A stretch of DNA of 64,000 nucleotides from Chloroflexota bacterium (GTDB taxonomy: Bacteria > Chloroflexota > UBA6077 > SHYK01): positions 1 through 64,000 of the forward strand of contig SHYK01000004.1 of the NCBI GenBank assembly GCA_009692845.1. Direction: 5' to 3'. The translations under genes were made by a program, and so were the position numbers. Shown here in pieces: positions 47,352 to 57,591 of this stretch. Numbering within the stretch: position 1 is the stretch's first letter; each line of letters opens with the position of its first letter. The notes under the pieces were generated by a model. It did no database searches. It saw only the letters and a program-made list of their open reading frames with translations, and was not told the origin of the DNA.

Positions 47352-49934
47352 TCAGGCCGAGGGGTCCGAGCCGTCATCGTCGTCGAACTCTTCTTCCTCT
47401 TCGGGCTCGGCATCCTCACCATCGTCTACATCGGTGATCGGCAAGGCTTGTTGCTCGCCGGGCGGCAACCGCAGGCTGAAGCCAACCTCAACTCCTTCTG
47501 CTTCGCCGTCACCGTCACCGCTGGTCAGCAGCGCCAGGCAGGCAACCCGGTCACCCCTCCGGGGGTTCATTAAGGCAACCCCCTGGGCGGATCGGCCTTG
47601 CTCGCTAATGGTGGAAACCGGCGTCCGCAGAACAATCCCGGAGGCAGAGATGACCATCGCTTCTTCATCACCCTGCACCACCCGGGCCGTAACCAGGAGA
47701 CCGCTCTTATCGGAGAGCCGCATGCCGATGACTCCTGAACCACCTCGGCCGTGCCGCGGAAATTGATCGATCGGCGTCCGCTTCGCATACCCGCCTGAAC
47801 TTACGGTGAGCAGCGAAGACCCTTCTACGATAACGTCCATTCCGCAGATGCGATCGTCTTTGGCCATGCGCATCGAGATGACTCCACCGGCCGCTCGGGA
47901 TCGAGATGGCACTGCGCTCTCGCGGAAGCGGGCAGTCTGCCCGTGCTCGGTCGCCAGGATGAGGTCAGCGCCCCGAGGAGCCGGCCGGACCCAGCCAAGC
48001 TCGTCACCCGGTTCGAGATCCATCGCGATCAGGCCACTGGATCGGACCGACTCGAAATCGCCCAGCTTGACCTTCTTGATCTCGCCATGGATTGTCGCCA
48101 TGACGAAGTATTCGGCCCCCTTTGATTCCGACATGCCCACCACCGCGGTCACCGACTCGGTGGTATCGAGATTGATGAGATTGATGACCGGCACGCCCCT
48201 CGCCGTGCGTTCGGTCTCGGGGATCTGATACGCCCGTAGCTGGAAAACCCGTCCGCGATCAGTGAAGAACAGGATATTGTCGTGGGTGTGGGCTACCACG
48301 ATCTGCCGAAGGGCGTCTTCCTCGCGCAACATCATGCCCCGGATACCCCGCCCACCCCTGCGCTGGAGGTGATAGGTGTTCGGTGGGACCCGCTTCACGT
48401 AGCCTCGCGCGCTCATTGTCACCATCGTCTCGACGTTGGCAATCATGTCTTCGAGGGTGATTTGGGAGCTCTCTTCGCCCGAGATCACCGATCGGCGGGC
48501 ATCGCCGAATTTTTTCTTCAGCTCCACCGTCTCTTCGCGGACGAGTTGAGTGATCTTGGGTGGATTCGCCAGGAGGTCTTGCAAATAGGCAATGCTTGTT
48601 TGCAATTCTGCGAGCTCGTCCAGAACTTCCTTGCGCTCGATGGCGGCCAGCCGTCGCAGCTGCATGTCGAGGATGGCTTTGGCCTGGAGCTCACTCAGCT
48701 GATACTGAGTAATGAGGGCCTGGGTGGCCGCCTCCGCGGACTCGCTCTGGCGGATAGCTCGGATCACCGCGTCGAGGTGATCGAGGGCGACCTTCAGTCC
48801 TTCCAGGATATGGGCTCGGGCCTGGGCCTTCTTCAAATCAAACGCTGTACGCCGGGTGATGACGATTTGGCGATGCTCCAGGAACAGTTGGAGCATCCGC
48901 TTGAGGTTCAGAACACGGGGCTCCCCGTCGACGAGGGCGAGCATGTTCATCGCAAAAGTCGATTGCAGCGCGGTGTGCTTGAAAAGCTGGGCCAGCACCG
49001 ACTGTGGCTGCGTATCGCGCTTGAGCTCGACCACCAACCGCATGCCCTGGCGGTCAGATTCGTCCCGCATGTCGGCGATTCCTTCGAGCTTGCGGTCCCG
49101 AACCAAGTCCGCGATGCGCTCCTGGAGGGTGGCCTTGTTGACCTGGTACGGCAGCTCGGTGACTACGATTTGCCAGCGTCCAGCCCGGGTTTCCTCGATC
49201 GAAGCTTTCGCCCGGATCACGACTCGTCCGTGACCGGTTGCATAGGCGGCCCGGATGTCCTCCTGGCCGATAAGCACCCCCCCCGTCGGAAAGTCTGGCC
49301 CCGGAACGATGTGCATCAATTCTTCGACCGTGGCTTCCGGATTGTCGATCAGCGCCACCAGCGCATCGGCGATCTCCGAGAGGTTATGAGGCGGAATACT
49401 GGTGGCCATACCGACCGCGATGCCTGCCGAGCCGTTACAGAGGAGATTCGGGAACCGGCCCGGCAGCACCATCGGCTCCATGAGGCGGCCATCGTAGTTC
49501 GGCTGCCAGTCCACGGTTTCCCGGTCGATGTCGGCCAGCATTTCCAAAGCGATCGCGGTTAATCGCGCTTCCGTGTAGCGCATAGCGGCCGGGGGATCGT
49601 TGTCGACCGAGCCAAAGTTTCCCTGGCCGTCAACCAGCGGATAGCGGGAGTTGAACGGTTGTGCCATCCGCACCAGGGTGGGATAGACCACCGACTCGCC
49701 GTGAGGATGGTAATTGCCGGATGTATCGCCGGCGATCTTGGCGGATTTGAGGTGGGCTCGGTTCGGGGCGAGGTTGAGGTCGTGCATTGCGACGAGAACC
49801 CGTCGCTGGGAAGGCTTGAGACCGTCGCGCAAGTCGGGCAGCGCGCGGGCGACAATAACGCTCATCGCATAGTCGAGGTAAGAGCTACGCATCTCTTCCT
49901 CGATGGTCACGGGCCGAATGTTGCCTGGCTCCAT
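47352..49934 (-). CDS. gyrA: DNA gyrase subunit A
   Basis: 860 aa; SYLDYAMSVIVARALPDLRDGLKPSQRRVLVAMHDL, MRYTEARLTAIA. Confidence 0.96.
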   Translation of the reverse strand: MEPGNIRPVTIEEEMRSSYLDYAMSVIVARALPDLRDGLKPSQRRVLVAMHDLNLAPNRAHLKSAKIAGDTSGNYHPHGESVVYPTLVRMAQPFNSRYPLVDGQGNFGSVDNDPPAAMRYTEARLTAIALEMLADIDRETVDWQPNYDGRLMEPMVLPGRFPNLLCNGSAGIAVGMATSIPPHNLSEIADALVALIDNPEATVEELMHIVPGPDFPTGGVLIGQEDIRAAYATGHGRVVIRAKASIEETRAGRWQIVVTELPYQVNKATLQERIADLVRDRKLEGIADMRDESDRQGMRLVVELKRDTQPQSVLAQLFKHTALQSTFAMNMLALVDGEPRVLNLKRMLQLFLEHRQIVITRRTAFDLKKAQARAHILEGLKVALDHLDAVIRAIRQSESAEAATQALITQYQLSELQAKAILDMQLRRLAAIERKEVLDELAELQTSIAYLQDLLANPPKITQLVREETVELKKKFGDARRSVISGEESSQITLEDMIANVETMVTMSARGYVKRVPPNTYHLQRRGGRGIRGMMLREEDALRQIVVAHTHDNILFFTDRGRVFQLRAYQIPETERTARGVPVINLINLDTTESVTAVVGMSESKGAEYFVMATIHGEIKKVKLGDFESVRSSGLIAMDLEPGDELGWVRPAPRGADLILATEHGQTARFRESAVPSRSRAAGGVISMRMAKDDRICGMDVIVEGSSLLTVSSGGYAKRTPIDQFPRHGRGGSGVIGMRLSDKSGLLVTARVVQGDEEAMVISASGIVLRTPVSTISEQGRSAQGVALMNPRRGDRVACLALLTSGDGDGEAEGVEVGFSLRLPPGEQQALPITDVDDGEDAEPEEEEEFDDDDGSDPSA

Positions 49935-50102
49935 ACGCCCCCTTGCCCAACAAAGGAATGTGGCAGCGGGTCGTCAGCCCGCTAGGTCTCAGCGCCGTTA
50001 GGTTGAGGAAAGTATAAGGTAGGAACGTCAGTCAACTCCGCTTGGCACCACCCCCCGCGCTGCCTGAGGGACCAGGGGACGCCTCAGTAATGTTGGTACC
50101 TT

Positions 50103-50131
50103 TTGACAGGCATGGCATTGCCTGCTATTCT
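50103..50131 (+). promoter_or_regulatory. Sigma-70-type promoter for hrcA operon
   Basis: TTGACA - 17 nt - TATTCT. Confidence 0.75.
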
Positions 50132-50145
50132 TGGAAAGGTAGCGA

Positions 50146-50172
50146 TTAGCACTCGGCACCGTTGACTGCTAA
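50146..50172. promoter_or_regulatory. CIRCE operator
   Basis: ttagcactc ggcaccgtt gactgctaa; one mismatch to TTAGCACTC-N9-GAGTGCTAA, just upstream of hrcA. Confidence 0.92.
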
Positions 50173-50189
50173 GCGCTGGGGTAGGAGCA

Positions 50190-51206
50190 ATGGAAGAGGC
50201 ACTCACTCCGCGGCAGAGTCGAATTTTGAAACACATCATCGAGGAGTACGTCGTCACCGCGACTCCGGTATCCTCAGAGGCGGTAGTGAGGCGATACGAG
50301 CCGCATGTGTCATCGGCGACCGTCCGGAACGAAATGGCCACCCTTCAGGACGGCGGCTTCCTTCAGCATCCGCACGCCTCGGCAGGCCGGGTGCCCTCCG
50401 ACGTGGGGTACCGCCACTATGTGCAGTACCTGATGGGTGATGCCCACCTTTCGCAGACCGAAGAGCGGACCGTGCTCCACCAGTTTCACCAGGTTGAAGG
50501 CGACATCGCCGAATGGATCCACCTGGCGGCGGCGGTGCTTTCTTCCTCAATGCAAATGCCAGTCGTGGCTATTCCGCCGGTGGCTCACGTCAGCCGATTG
50601 AGGCGACTTGATTTGGTTGAAATGAGCCCAGGGACCGTCTTGGTCGTAGTGATTACCTGGTCAGGGACCGTTCGCCAGCAGCTCATTCGAGTCGAAGGAG
50701 AGCCATCGACCACCCTGAACCAGTTGGCAGAGCATCTGAATGAAGCCTTTTGGGAACAGTCGGCCGCCGACATCCGCGTCATCGCCGCCGGCTGGTCCGA
50801 CGCGGGCATTCTCGAGATGATAGCCCATCTCCTCGACGATGAGGATCGCGGCCAGGCCGCGAATCTCCGTATCGAGGGCTTGAGCTACATGGCTGGCCAG
50901 CCCGAGTTCGGCACCGGAGATCGGCTTCAACCGATCGTAGAGACCCTGGAGCGACCCCGGACCCTCGAAGCGCTCCTCGAGCCCTTGTTCCAGGCCCATG
51001 GCGTTTACATTTCTATCGGACAAGAGCAGCCAGTCGAGGCCCTGAGAGAATGCAGCGTCGTGCTTGGGACCTATGGACGACCGGGCGATATCTCCGGCGT
51101 AGTTGGAGTAATCGGTCCGACGCGACTGCCGTACTGGCGAGCCGTGCCCTTGGTCGAATACGTGGCCTACGTGCTAGATCGGCTGCTCGAAGGTACTCTG
51201 GTTTAG
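50190..51206 (+). CDS. hrcA: Heat-inducible transcription repressor HrcA
   Basis: 338 aa; LTPRQSRILKHIIEEYVVTATPVSSEAVVRRY, SSATVRNEMATLQDGGFLQHPHASAGRVPSDVGYRHYV. Confidence 0.95.
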   Translation: MEEALTPRQSRILKHIIEEYVVTATPVSSEAVVRRYEPHVSSATVRNEMATLQDGGFLQHPHASAGRVPSDVGYRHYVQYLMGDAHLSQTEERTVLHQFHQVEGDIAEWIHLAAAVLSSSMQMPVVAIPPVAHVSRLRRLDLVEMSPGTVLVVVITWSGTVRQQLIRVEGEPSTTLNQLAEHLNEAFWEQSAADIRVIAAGWSDAGILEMIAHLLDDEDRGQAANLRIEGLSYMAGQPEFGTGDRLQPIVETLERPRTLEALLEPLFQAHGVYISIGQEQPVEALRECSVVLGTYGRPGDISGVVGVIGPTRLPYWRAVPLVEYVAYVLDRLLEGTLV

Positions 51207-51223
51207 TGAGACTTGGGGTCAAT

Positions 51224-51778
51224 ATGGAAGAGCTCTTCAATAACGAGAACGCGCAAGAATCCAGCCCCTTGGCAAAGGGCGGCGCTGACGGAGAACCCGC
51301 GGCGTCCGCGAGCGAACAACTCGCGGCACTGAGTGCCGAAAAGGATCAGCAGTTCGCGGCCTGGCAGCGAACCCAGGCCGACTTCGCTAACTTTCGCCGT
51401 CGCACCGAGCAAGAACGCGTCGAATTGGTTCTAAGCGCCGAAGCCAGTTTGATTCGCGAGCTTCTACCAGTTCTGGATGACATGGAGCGGGCGCTGGGGG
51501 GATTGCCCCCCGAGCTGCGCGGGTTGACCTGGGTAGAAGGCGTTCTGATCATCCAAAGAAAGTTTCGAGCGGCGCTCGATCTGCATGGATTGAGCCCGAT
51601 TGAGGCCTTAGGAAAAGATTTCGACCCATACGAGCACGAAGCCATCGTTAGCGAGGGTGAGCCAGGGGAGGCCAAGGTTGTGACCGGGGAGCTGCAGAAG
51701 GGTTATCGACTGCACGATCGAGTACTACGGCCCACTCTGGTCAAGGTAGGCCAGCCAATCAAATCCAAGAGCGAGTGA
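51224..51778 (+). CDS. grpE: Nucleotide exchange factor GrpE
   Basis: ORF 51050..51778, ATG at 51224; [39 protein letters not shown]. Confidence 0.93.
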   Translation: MEELFNNENAQESSPLAKGGADGEPAASASEQLAALSAEKDQQFAAWQRTQADFANFRRRTEQERVELVLSAEASLIRELLPVLDDMERALGGLPPELRGLTWVEGVLIIQRKFRAALDLHGLSPIEALGKDFDPYEHEAIVSEGEPGEAKVVTGELQKGYRLHDRVLRPTLVKVGQPIKSKSE

Positions 51779-51785
51779 GAAAGCA

Positions 51786-53666
51786 ATGCCAAAGGTTATA
51801 GGGATCGACTTAGGAACCACTAACTCGGTGGTCGCCGTCATGGAAGGCGGCGAGCCGACCGTTATCAGCAATGCCGAAGGGAGCCGGCTGACTCCGTCGG
51901 TCGTGGCCGTGAATCCAAAAACCAACGAGCGCATGGTTGGCCAGGTCGCCAAGCGGCAAGCCATCACCAATCCCGAGAACACGGTTTTCTCGATCAAGCG
52001 GTTCATGGGCCGAAAGGCATCCGAAACGACGATCGAGCGCGACCGCAAGCTCGTGCCCTATGCGCTGACCGGTGCGGCCAACGATGACGTCCGGGTGACC
52101 CTGGCCGGCAAGCAGCACTCACCCCAAGAGATCTCCGCGATGATCCTTCAGAAGCTCAAACGAGATGCCGAGGCCTATCTCGGTGAGCCGGTGACCCAGG
52201 CTGTAATCACCGTGCCGGCCTACTTCAATGACGCCCAGCGACAAGCGACCAAGGACGCCGGTGCCATCGCCGGCCTCGAGGTGCTGCGAATTATCAATGA
52301 GCCTACCGCGGCCGCCCTCGCCTACGGCGTCGACAAAAGCAAAGATCATGCCATTGCCGTTTACGACCTCGGCGGCGGAACCTTTGACATCTCGATCCTT
52401 CGCTTGGGTGAGGGCGTCTTCGAGGTGGTTGCCACCAACGGCGACACCCATCTCGGTGGCGATGATTTCGACCAGTGCATCATCGACTGGATCTGCGATG
52501 AGTTCAAAAAAGACCATGGACTCGAGCTGCGCAATGACCGGATGGCCCTGCAAAGGCTGAAAGAGTCGGCTGAGAAGGTCAAAGTTGAACTCTCTTCTGT
52601 AATGCAAGCCGAGATCAACCTGCCTTTCATCACCGCGGATGCGTCAGGCCCCAAGCACCTGGTGATGACGCTCACCCGGTCCAAACTCGAACAGCTCACC
52701 GGCGACCTGGTCGAGGGCACGACCGGCCCAGTCCGCCAGGCCCTGGCGGATGCCGAGCTGCAGCCCAATCAGATCGATGAAGTGATCCTGGTCGGCGGCC
52801 AGACCCGAATGCCCCTCGTTCAAGAGACGGTAAAGAAATATTTCGGCAAGCCGCCTCATCAGGGGGTCAACCCGGACGAAGTGGTCGCGATCGGCGCCGC
52901 CATCCAGGCTGGCGTGCTCCAGGGCGAAGTGAAAAACGTGCTGCTCCTGGACGTGACGCCGCTCTCTTTGGGCATCGAGACCCTCGGCGGCGTGATGACC
53001 CCGCTCATCTCGCGCAACACGACGGTCCCGACCTCCAAGGGCCAGATCTTCAGCACGGCGACCGACGGGCAAACCTCGGTTGAAATTCACGTGTTGCAAG
53101 GCGAGCGACCGATGTCCCCCGACAACAAGAGCATTGGTCGCTTCGTGCTCGACGGCATCTTGCCGGCCCCCCGAGGAGTGCCTCAAGTCGAGGTGACCTT
53201 CAACATTGATGCGAACGGGATTTTGTCCGTTTCCGCGAAAGACAAGGGGACGGGCCGCGAGCAGCGCATCACGATCACGGCTTCCAGCGGCCTCTCTCCA
53301 GACGAAATCGAACGGATGACCAAGGAAGCGGAGGTGCACGCCGACGACGATCGCCGCCGCCGGGACGAGATTGAGGTGCGCAACGCGGCCGATACCCTGG
53401 CTTATTCGGCAGAAAAGATCCTCAAAGAAAACGAAGAACGGCTTCCCGCCGACCTCAAGGAAGAGGTTCAGCAGAAGGTGAATGACCTGCGCGGTGCCCT
53501 GGCCGGCACCGACGTGGCTCAGATCCGCTCGCTTACCGAGCAACTCAATGAAGCGATGCAGAAGATGGGGAGCGCCGTGTACGGTTCCACGGGCGGGACC
53601 GGACCAACTGAAGCCGGACCCAAGCCCGAGGAAGGTACCGTGGAGGGCGAATTCCGGGAAGTCTAA
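51786..53666 (+). CDS. dnaK: Molecular chaperone DnaK
   Basis: 626 aa; [19 protein letters not shown]. Confidence 0.97.
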   Translation: MPKVIGIDLGTTNSVVAVMEGGEPTVISNAEGSRLTPSVVAVNPKTNERMVGQVAKRQAITNPENTVFSIKRFMGRKASETTIERDRKLVPYALTGAANDDVRVTLAGKQHSPQEISAMILQKLKRDAEAYLGEPVTQAVITVPAYFNDAQRQATKDAGAIAGLEVLRIINEPTAAALAYGVDKSKDHAIAVYDLGGGTFDISILRLGEGVFEVVATNGDTHLGGDDFDQCIIDWICDEFKKDHGLELRNDRMALQRLKESAEKVKVELSSVMQAEINLPFITADASGPKHLVMTLTRSKLEQLTGDLVEGTTGPVRQALADAELQPNQIDEVILVGGQTRMPLVQETVKKYFGKPPHQGVNPDEVVAIGAAIQAGVLQGEVKNVLLLDVTPLSLGIETLGGVMTPLISRNTTVPTSKGQIFSTATDGQTSVEIHVLQGERPMSPDNKSIGRFVLDGILPAPRGVPQVEVTFNIDANGILSVSAKDKGTGREQRITITASSGLSPDEIERMTKEAEVHADDDRRRRDEIEVRNAADTLAYSAEKILKENEERLPADLKEEVQQKVNDLRGALAGTDVAQIRSLTEQLNEAMQKMGSAVYGSTGGTGPTEAGPKPEEGTVEGEFREV

Positions 53667-53752
53667 GATCATCACCCATGGGGTCTGCGTTCTGCCGAGC
53701 CCGGCCGCTATTCGCTACCATTCGTCGAGCCGCCTGACGCAACGAGGACCGA

Positions 53753-54877
53753 ATGGCTTCTGTTAAACGAGATTATTATGACGTTCTGGGGATCGCCCGG
53801 GGCGCTTCTGAGGATGAAATTCGAAGCGCCTTCCGGAAGCTTGCCCTCGAGCATCACCCGGATCGAAATAAGGAGCCCGAGGCCGGTGACCGTTTCAAAG
53901 AGGTCAGCGAAGCCTACGAAGTGCTCCGGGATCCGGAAAAGCGGCGCGCCTATGATCGCTACGGCCATGCCGGCCTCGATTCATCCGGCGGCATGGGCTT
54001 CGACAACTTTGGCGGCTTCGAGGACCTGTTCGACACTTTCTTCGGGCGCAACGCCAGCGGCAGCCGTCGGCCCCGCGGCCACCGAGGTTCGGACCTCCAG
54101 ACCGAGGTCGCGCTTACCTTCGAGGAAGCCGTCTTTGGCGTCAACAAGACCATGGATATCCTGAAGCACGAGACTTGTCAGACCTGCCGAGGATCGGGCC
54201 TCGAGCACGGATCGGAGCCGGTCGTCTGCCAGCGCTGCAGCGGATCGGGTGAGCTTCGACGGTCACACCAGTCGATCTTTGGCCAGTTCGTCAACGTCAG
54301 CATCTGCGACCAATGCGGAGGTGAGGGCCGAGTCATCCTTTCGCCCTGCGCGAGCTGCAAAGGCAACGGTTTCACCGAGGTCGACAAGAAGATCGAGGTT
54401 GCCGTTCCGGGCGGTATCGAGGACGGCACCCGCATCCGGTTGACCGGTCAGGGTGACCCACCCGATCATCGCCAGGGGGGAGGAATGCCCGGCGATCTCT
54501 ACATTTCCATCCGGGTGCACCCCCACGATTTCTTCCGTCGTTCGGGCTCCGATCTCCTATTGGACTATCCGATCCGGATCACTCAGGCTGCGCTCGGCGA
54601 CGAGATCGAGATTCCCACCCTGGACGGCTCGAGTCAGATCAAGATTCCCGCCGGGACTCAATCGGGCAAGGTGGTTCGGGTAAAGGGGGAGGGAATTCCC
54701 CGCCTCCGAGACCAGAAGCGGGGTGATCTGCAGGTGCGGCTCATCGTCGAAGTGCCGCGCACCCTCACGTCTGAGCAAAAAGACCTGCTCCAGAAGCTCG
54801 ACGCCAGCTTGCGTAGCACGGAGCAGAGCGAGCCGAAGAGCATGTTCGATCGGGTCCGCGACGCCCTCGGAGTCTGA
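53753..54877 (+). CDS. dnaJ: Molecular chaperone DnaJ
   Basis: 374 aa; [34 protein letters not shown], four CxxCxGxG-type motifs. Confidence 0.96.
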   Translation: MASVKRDYYDVLGIARGASEDEIRSAFRKLALEHHPDRNKEPEAGDRFKEVSEAYEVLRDPEKRRAYDRYGHAGLDSSGGMGFDNFGGFEDLFDTFFGRNASGSRRPRGHRGSDLQTEVALTFEEAVFGVNKTMDILKHETCQTCRGSGLEHGSEPVVCQRCSGSGELRRSHQSIFGQFVNVSICDQCGGEGRVILSPCASCKGNGFTEVDKKIEVAVPGGIEDGTRIRLTGQGDPPDHRQGGGMPGDLYISIRVHPHDFFRRSGSDLLLDYPIRITQAALGDEIEIPTLDGSSQIKIPAGTQSGKVVRVKGEGIPRLRDQKRGDLQVRLIVEVPRTLTSEQKDLLQKLDASLRSTEQSEPKSMFDRVRDALGV

Positions 54878-55025
54878 GCGCGTGCTCTAGGCGCTAGGGA
54901 CCACCTCCCCGACCACCCGTCGAGCCGCCCCCGGGGACCTCCCCAATCTGGCGGATCATCATCCAACGACAGTCCAGAGCTATGATGCCTCGCGTAGACG
55001 GCTCAGCCCCGGGAGGTCTGCCCTA

Positions 55026-55877
55026 ATGCGCTCTATCGACACGGATCGAACAGCCGATCGAGTCCAGATCGAGCTGTTTCGTACTGCAACCGTCGCACGT
55101 CGAGCGTCATTAGCCCGATCTCTGAGCACCACCGTGTTGCAGCTCAGCCAGCGGGCGATTCGGGAAGCCAATCCGACCGACGATTGGCAGGCTCTCGCGA
55201 CCCGGTTCGCCGCTCTCTGTTATGGTCGAGGGCTAGCCGAGGAGCTCAAGCGCGACCTCGCGGATCGAAACCGGGAGCGCTTTTTGAACCTGACACCCCA
55301 GGACGTGCTCGCGGCCGTGACTCCGGTTGTCGACGCACTTGAGAGACTCAGGGCGCGGCATCACATCGGCGGATCGTTAGCCAGCTCTGCTCACGGCGTC
55401 CCCCGCGCAACCGCCGACGTCGACCTGATGGCAGACCTCCGTCCTGAACATGTCGATGCCCTGGTAGCTGAGCTGCAGAGCGCCTACTACATCGATCGTG
55501 AGCAGGTGGTTGAAGCCATTCGGGAGCGGCGGTCCTTTAACCTGATCCACCTCAACACTATGGTGAAAGTGGACGTGTTCATACCCGAGGCGAGTTCTTT
55601 CGATGAACAAGAGCTGAGCCGGGCGCGCCCCCTCACATTGGATTCGGCACCGGATGCACGGTCTTTCTACGTCAAGGCCCCTGAAGACCTGGTCTTGCGG
55701 AAACTCATCTGGTACCGAGCAGGTAACCAGGTTTCCGAACGCCAATGGAGCGATGTGATCGGAGTGTTGAAGGTGCAGGCCGGGCAACTGGATCAGGATT
55801 ACCTCGCTCGGTGGGCTGCCGAGCTGGGGCTCCGCGACCTCTTGGAACGAGCCCTCGCCCAAGCGGCTGACGACTGA
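55026..55877 (+). CDS. Nucleotidyltransferase-like protein fused to an N-terminal uncharacterised helical domain
   Basis: 283 aa; N-term RTATVARRASLARSLSTTVLQLSQRAIREANP...YGRGLAEEL; C-term IGGSLASSAHGVPRATADVDLMADL. Confidence 0.7.
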   Translation: MRSIDTDRTADRVQIELFRTATVARRASLARSLSTTVLQLSQRAIREANPTDDWQALATRFAALCYGRGLAEELKRDLADRNRERFLNLTPQDVLAAVTPVVDALERLRARHHIGGSLASSAHGVPRATADVDLMADLRPEHVDALVAELQSAYYIDREQVVEAIRERRSFNLIHLNTMVKVDVFIPEASSFDEQELSRARPLTLDSAPDARSFYVKAPEDLVLRKLIWYRAGNQVSERQWSDVIGVLKVQAGQLDQDYLARWAAELGLRDLLERALAQAADD

Positions 55878-55879
55878 AC

Positions 55880-56785
55880 ATGGACTGGGTCGAGATTTCC
55901 GTTGAAGTCGACGAAGAGGCAGTGGAGGCGGTAGCCGAGCAGCTGCGAAGTTTCGGTCAGGGCGTCGCGATCGATGTGCCTTTTGTCCAGCCGAGCCTGT
56001 ATGACGACGCCCTGACCGACCGGTCTCGACGGGCCATCGTCAAGACCTATTTGCCCGACGATGGCGGGGTGGAGGACGCTCGTAGACAGATCGAGCAGGC
56101 CCTCTGGCACCTGGGACGGCTCCGTCCGGTTGGTGAGCTCGCCCTAAGACCCGTCGCCGAGGAGGACTGGGCCAACGCCTGGAAAGAGTTCTACTCGGTC
56201 GTGCACGTAGGCCAGCGGACGGTCATCGTTCCGGCCTGGCTTCGGTATCGCCGCCGGCCCAATGACATCGTCATTCGGCTCGACCCGGGGCTCGCCTTTG
56301 GCACCGGCACGCACCCGACCACCCGGCTGTGTCTCCAAGCCATGGAGAGCCGAGCGAGCGCCGCTAAGCTCGTCCTGGACGTTGGCACCGGCTCCGGAAT
56401 ACTGGCGATCGCCGCCTGCCGGCTCGGAGCACCGAAAGTGCATGCGGTGGACATCGATCCGATGGCGGCCAAAGCCGCCAAAGCCAATATCAAGCTCAAT
56501 CACCTTTCCAGGCAGATCAGGGTCTACGAGGGGGATGCCGACGCCTCTGCAGGATCCTGGGCGGGTCAGACCTACGACCTGATCCTGTCCAATGTGACCG
56601 CTCGCGTGAACATTCGGCTGGCCGGGTTGCTAGCCGGGCTGCTCGCTCCGGACGGCGAGATTATCGCCTCCGGGATTCTCCGAGAGGACCTGAAGACAGT
56701 GGTGGACGCCTTTGGGGCGGTCGGTCTCCAGACCCGCGAGCGCTTGTACGACGAGGACTGGGGGGCGCTGGTAGTGGGCCGATGA
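55880..56785 (+). CDS. prmA: Ribosomal protein L11 methyltransferase
   Basis: 301 aa; WANAWKEFY, AFGTGTHPTTRLCL, LDVGTGSGILAIAACRLGA. Confidence 0.93.
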   Translation: MDWVEISVEVDEEAVEAVAEQLRSFGQGVAIDVPFVQPSLYDDALTDRSRRAIVKTYLPDDGGVEDARRQIEQALWHLGRLRPVGELALRPVAEEDWANAWKEFYSVVHVGQRTVIVPAWLRYRRRPNDIVIRLDPGLAFGTGTHPTTRLCLQAMESRASAAKLVLDVGTGSGILAIAACRLGAPKVHAVDIDPMAAKAAKANIKLNHLSRQIRVYEGDADASAGSWAGQTYDLILSNVTARVNIRLAGLLAGLLAPDGEIIASGILREDLKTVVDAFGAVGLQTRERLYDEDWGALVVGR

Positions 56786-57591
56786 GTCGCGCCGGCCGTC
56801 CAGTGATCACGTTGACTACCGACTTCGGACTCACCGATAGCTTCGTCGGCACCATGAAAGGCGTCATTATTTCGTCCTGCCCAGAAGCCCAAATTGTCGA
56901 CATCTGCCACGACGTGCCACCCCAGGATGTGCTGGCCGGGGCCATCCGACTGGCCGCCGCTGCTTCGTACTTTCCGCCCGGAACCGTTCACCTGGCCGTC
57001 GTCGATCCCGGCGTGGGCGGACCTCGACGCCCGATCGCCATCCATTACCGCGATCAATTCTTTGTGGGACCTGACAACGGCATGCTTTGCCTGGCCACCT
57101 CCGGGCAAGGCACCTGGGAAGCCTTGGAGCTCACCAACCAGGAGCTCTGGCTCAAGCCGACCAGCAGCACCTTCCACGGGCGCGACATTTTTGCTCCAAT
57201 CGCTGCCTACCTCGCGGGCGGTGCTGACTTTGGTGCCCTCGGCTCGCCGATCAAGGATCCGGTAGCCCTCAGTGTGCCTCAGCCCGACGCCCAAGGTCCC
57301 CAGGTGCTTGGCTCGGTGATCGACGTGGACCGGTTCGGAAACCTGATTACCAACATCCGTGGACCCCACCTCAAAGGACGCTCGGTGGAATGGGTGGAGG
57401 TCCAAGGGCAACGAATCAACGGCCTCAGCACCTGGTACGATCCTTCACAACCGTTGATCGCGCTGATCGCTAGTGACGGCTGGATCGAGGTAGCGGCTCC
57501 GCTTGGCAACGCTGCCCAGCGGCTCGGCGTCGGAGCGGGCGAATCCGTCACCATTCGCCTTATAGATGACCTGGGAAGAAGCGGCCGATGA
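56782..57591 (+). CDS. SAM hydroxide adenosyltransferase / chlorinase-fluorinase family (DUF62)
   Basis: 269 aa; VITLTTDFGLTDSFVGTMKGVI, VVDPGVGGPRRPIAI, GPDNGML, STFHGRDIFAP. Confidence 0.93.
   Translation: MSRAGRPVITLTTDFGLTDSFVGTMKGVIISSCPEAQIVDICHDVPPQDVLAGAIRLAAAASYFPPGTVHLAVVDPGVGGPRRPIAIHYRDQFFVGPDNGMLCLATSGQGTWEALELTNQELWLKPTSSTFHGRDIFAPIAAYLAGGADFGALGSPIKDPVALSVPQPDAQGPQVLGSVIDVDRFGNLITNIRGPHLKGRSVEWVEVQGQRINGLSTWYDPSQPLIALIASDGWIEVAAPLGNAAQRLGVGAGESVTIRLIDDLGRSGR

Noticed and set aside
48282-49562. 426-aa ORF antisense to gyrA
   Set aside because: Shadow ORF opposite gyrA; no recognisable domains.
52644-53675. 343-aa ORF antisense to dnaK
   Set aside because: Shadow ORF; dnaK is unambiguous on the + strand.
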